From contig CAKTOT010000061.1 in NCBI GenBank assembly GCA_934590135.1, forward strand, positions 1 to 14,007: a DNA stretch of 14,007 bases, read 5' to 3'. Shown piece by piece: positions 12,908 through 14,007 of the stretch. The translations under genes and the position numbers were made by a program. The stretch is from an uncultured Muribaculaceae bacterium. GTDB taxonomy: Bacteria; Bacteroidota; Bacteroidia; Bacteroidales; Muribaculaceae. The notes beneath the pieces were generated by a model. It worked only from the letters and a program-made list of their open reading frames with translations, had not been told where the DNA came from and made no database searches. Position 1 is the first letter of the stretch. Each line of letters opens with the position of its first letter.

Positions 12908-14007
12908 TTAGCATTGTGACAGCACTTGGGCGAGGGCTTTGAGGCTTTCTGTCGGAATGGCGGCTGCTATGGGCAGTGAGAATACGCCGGCAGCCAGCCT
13001 TTCGGTCTGTGGAAGTGGCCCGTGCTTCAGTGTCAGAGCGTAGCAGGGCTGGAGGTGCGGCGGGGTTTCGTAATGGACATCGGTGGCTATATCGGCCGTG
13101 GTCTTGAGCGCGTGGCGCATCTGTGCACGTCGCATGGCTATGGCCGCATTATTGTCATCGGGGCGAGGCTTTACGCGTACCACGTACTGATGCCATACGT
13201 GAGAGGGCGCGTATGTCGGCACTTTGGGGCGTATGATTGTGTCACAGTTGCATAGGGCATCGTCCAGGGCTCGGGCGTTGGCTTGGCGTTGTGCGATGAT
13301 TTCGGCGAGGTGTCTCAGCCTGACGGATAGTATGGCGGCCTGTATTGTGTCAAGACGGCAATTGTAACCGCAGACGATGTTGTGGTAACGGCGGTCGCTG
13401 CCGTAATTGGCCAGTGCTCTTACGGTCTGCGCCAGACGCTCGTCATTGGTGGCTATGGCTCCGGCATCACCTATGGCCCCGATATTCTTGGTGGGGTAGA
13501 AGCTGAAGGCGCCGATGTGTCCCAGCCCACCGGTGACGTGTGTCCCGAGTATTCCCGGTGTCTCGGATTGTGCGCCTATGGCTTGGGCGTTGTCCTCAAT
13601 GACAAATAGGTGGTGGCGGTCTATGGTTTTGGCGAGTTTGGCGTCCCAGCATGTTCTGCCGTATAGGTGCACGGGCATGATTGCGGTGACGTTGATGCCA
13701 TGTGCGGCGGCATCGTCAATGGCTTCATCGATGAGTGACGTATCCAGGTTGTATGTGTTCGCGGAGGGCTCGACCAATATGGGCCGTAAATCGTTGTCGG
13801 TTATAGCCAGTATTGAGGCGATATAGGTGTTTGCGGCTACAACGACGCCGTCTCCGTGACTAATGTATCCCAACTCGATGGCTGCACGAAGCGATAGACG
13901 TAGCGCGTCCAAGCCGTTGGAGACGCCTACGGCATATTGTGTGCCTATGGCTGTTGCCAATGTGTGTTCGAAGTTTTCCACTTCGACTCCGCCGATGTAC
14001 CGGCCAC
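12908..14007 (-). CDS. DegT/DnrJ/EryC1-family nucleotide-sugar aminotransferase, 5' end outside window
   Basis: A PLP-dependent enzyme that would transfer an amino group to a keto-sugar nucleotide for a surface glycan. The frame stays open to the right edge and reads GRYIGGVEVENFE before any start, the usual beginning of the conserved domain, so GTG 13981 is internal and the start lies beyond the window. Visible signatures are VGVSNGLDALRLSLRA, VVVAANTYIASILAI, IMPVHLYGR, VIEDNAQAIGA (Asp stacking with the PLP ring nitrogen) and FSFYPTKNIGA, whose Lys (codon 13489-13487) should bind PLP. The pattern recalls the FdtB/QdtB type acting on dTDP-3-keto-6-deoxyhexoses, but substrate is not certain. 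About 365 residues are visible, so only a short N-terminus is missing. No clear terminator follows the TAA. Confidence 0.93.
   Translation of the reverse strand, partial: GRYIGGVEVENFEHTLATAIGTQYAVGVSNGLDALRLSLRAAIELGYISHGDGVVVAANTYIASILAITDNDLRPILVEPSANTYNLDTSLIDEAIDDAAAHGINVTAIMPVHLYGRTCWDAKLAKTIDRHHLFVIEDNAQAIGAQSETPGILGTHVTGGLGHIGAFSFYPTKNIGAIGDAGAIATNDERLAQTVRALANYGSDRRYHNIVCGYNCRLDTIQAAILSVRLRHLAEIIAQRQANARALDDALCNCDTIIRPKVPTYAPSHVWHQYVVRVKPRPDDNNAAIAMRRAQMRHALKTTADIATDVHYETPPHLQPCYALTLKHGPLPQTERLAAGVFSLPIAAAIPTESLKALAQVLSQC

Noticed and set aside
1..14007. CRISPR arrays, insertion sequences, phage genes or rRNA
   Set aside because: No regularly spaced repeats, transposase or integrase motifs, terminal inverted repeats or rRNA-like stretches were seen.

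Overview
The window looks like chromosomal DNA from a gut-type Bacteroidales bacterium, perhaps a Muribaculaceae relative. Three things point there. Promoters fit the Bacteroidetes pattern TTTG-N19/20-TAnnTTTG. Shine-Dalgarno sites are essentially absent. The gene families (Wza/Wzc fusion kinase, etfB-etfA-acyl-CoA dehydrogenase, a sugar aminotransferase, BspA-type leucine-rich repeats) are typical of that order. The exact genus is inference.

Left part (1-2761): two tandem minus-strand genes that are more AT-rich than the rest. They share a roughly 190-residue N-terminal domain that I do not recognise. One runs off the left edge. The other ends in BspA-type leucine-rich repeats but has no signal peptide. 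Upstream lie about 750 bases without a convincing gene: a likely minus-strand promoter, several hairpins and two runs of nine G.

Positions 2762-4757: a minus-strand pair, an FAD-dependent oxidoreductase of the UDP-galactopyranose mutase/protoporphyrinogen oxidase-like group followed by a small lipoprotein. The lipoprotein's C-terminal part looks like a subtilisin propeptide (inhibitor I9). A short divergent promoter region separates the oxidoreductase from plus-strand yraN (4758-5138). yraN converges on the next operon at a strong hairpin terminator (5193-5226).

Positions 5264-8807: a two-gene polysaccharide export operon on the minus strand. It encodes an outer-membrane Wza-type lipoprotein and an inner-membrane Wzz/BY-kinase fusion with an extreme tyrosine-rich tail. 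It has a near-ideal promoter and a leader that can fold into a long-range stem. No glycosyltransferases are present, so export control is separated here from polysaccharide synthesis.

Positions 8870-12735: a minus-strand electron-transfer operon, etfB-etfA-acyl-CoA dehydrogenase, bounded by a consensus promoter and an intrinsic terminator. The ETF would take electrons from, or deliver them to, the acyl-CoA dehydrogenase.

Right edge (12908-14007): most of a DegT/DnrJ-family nucleotide-sugar aminotransferase. It is open at its 5' end and probably belongs to a surface glycan locus beyond the window. The best candidates for something undescribed are the shared-domain gene pair with its upstream non-coding region, the lone I9-like lipoprotein, and the structured leader of the export operon.
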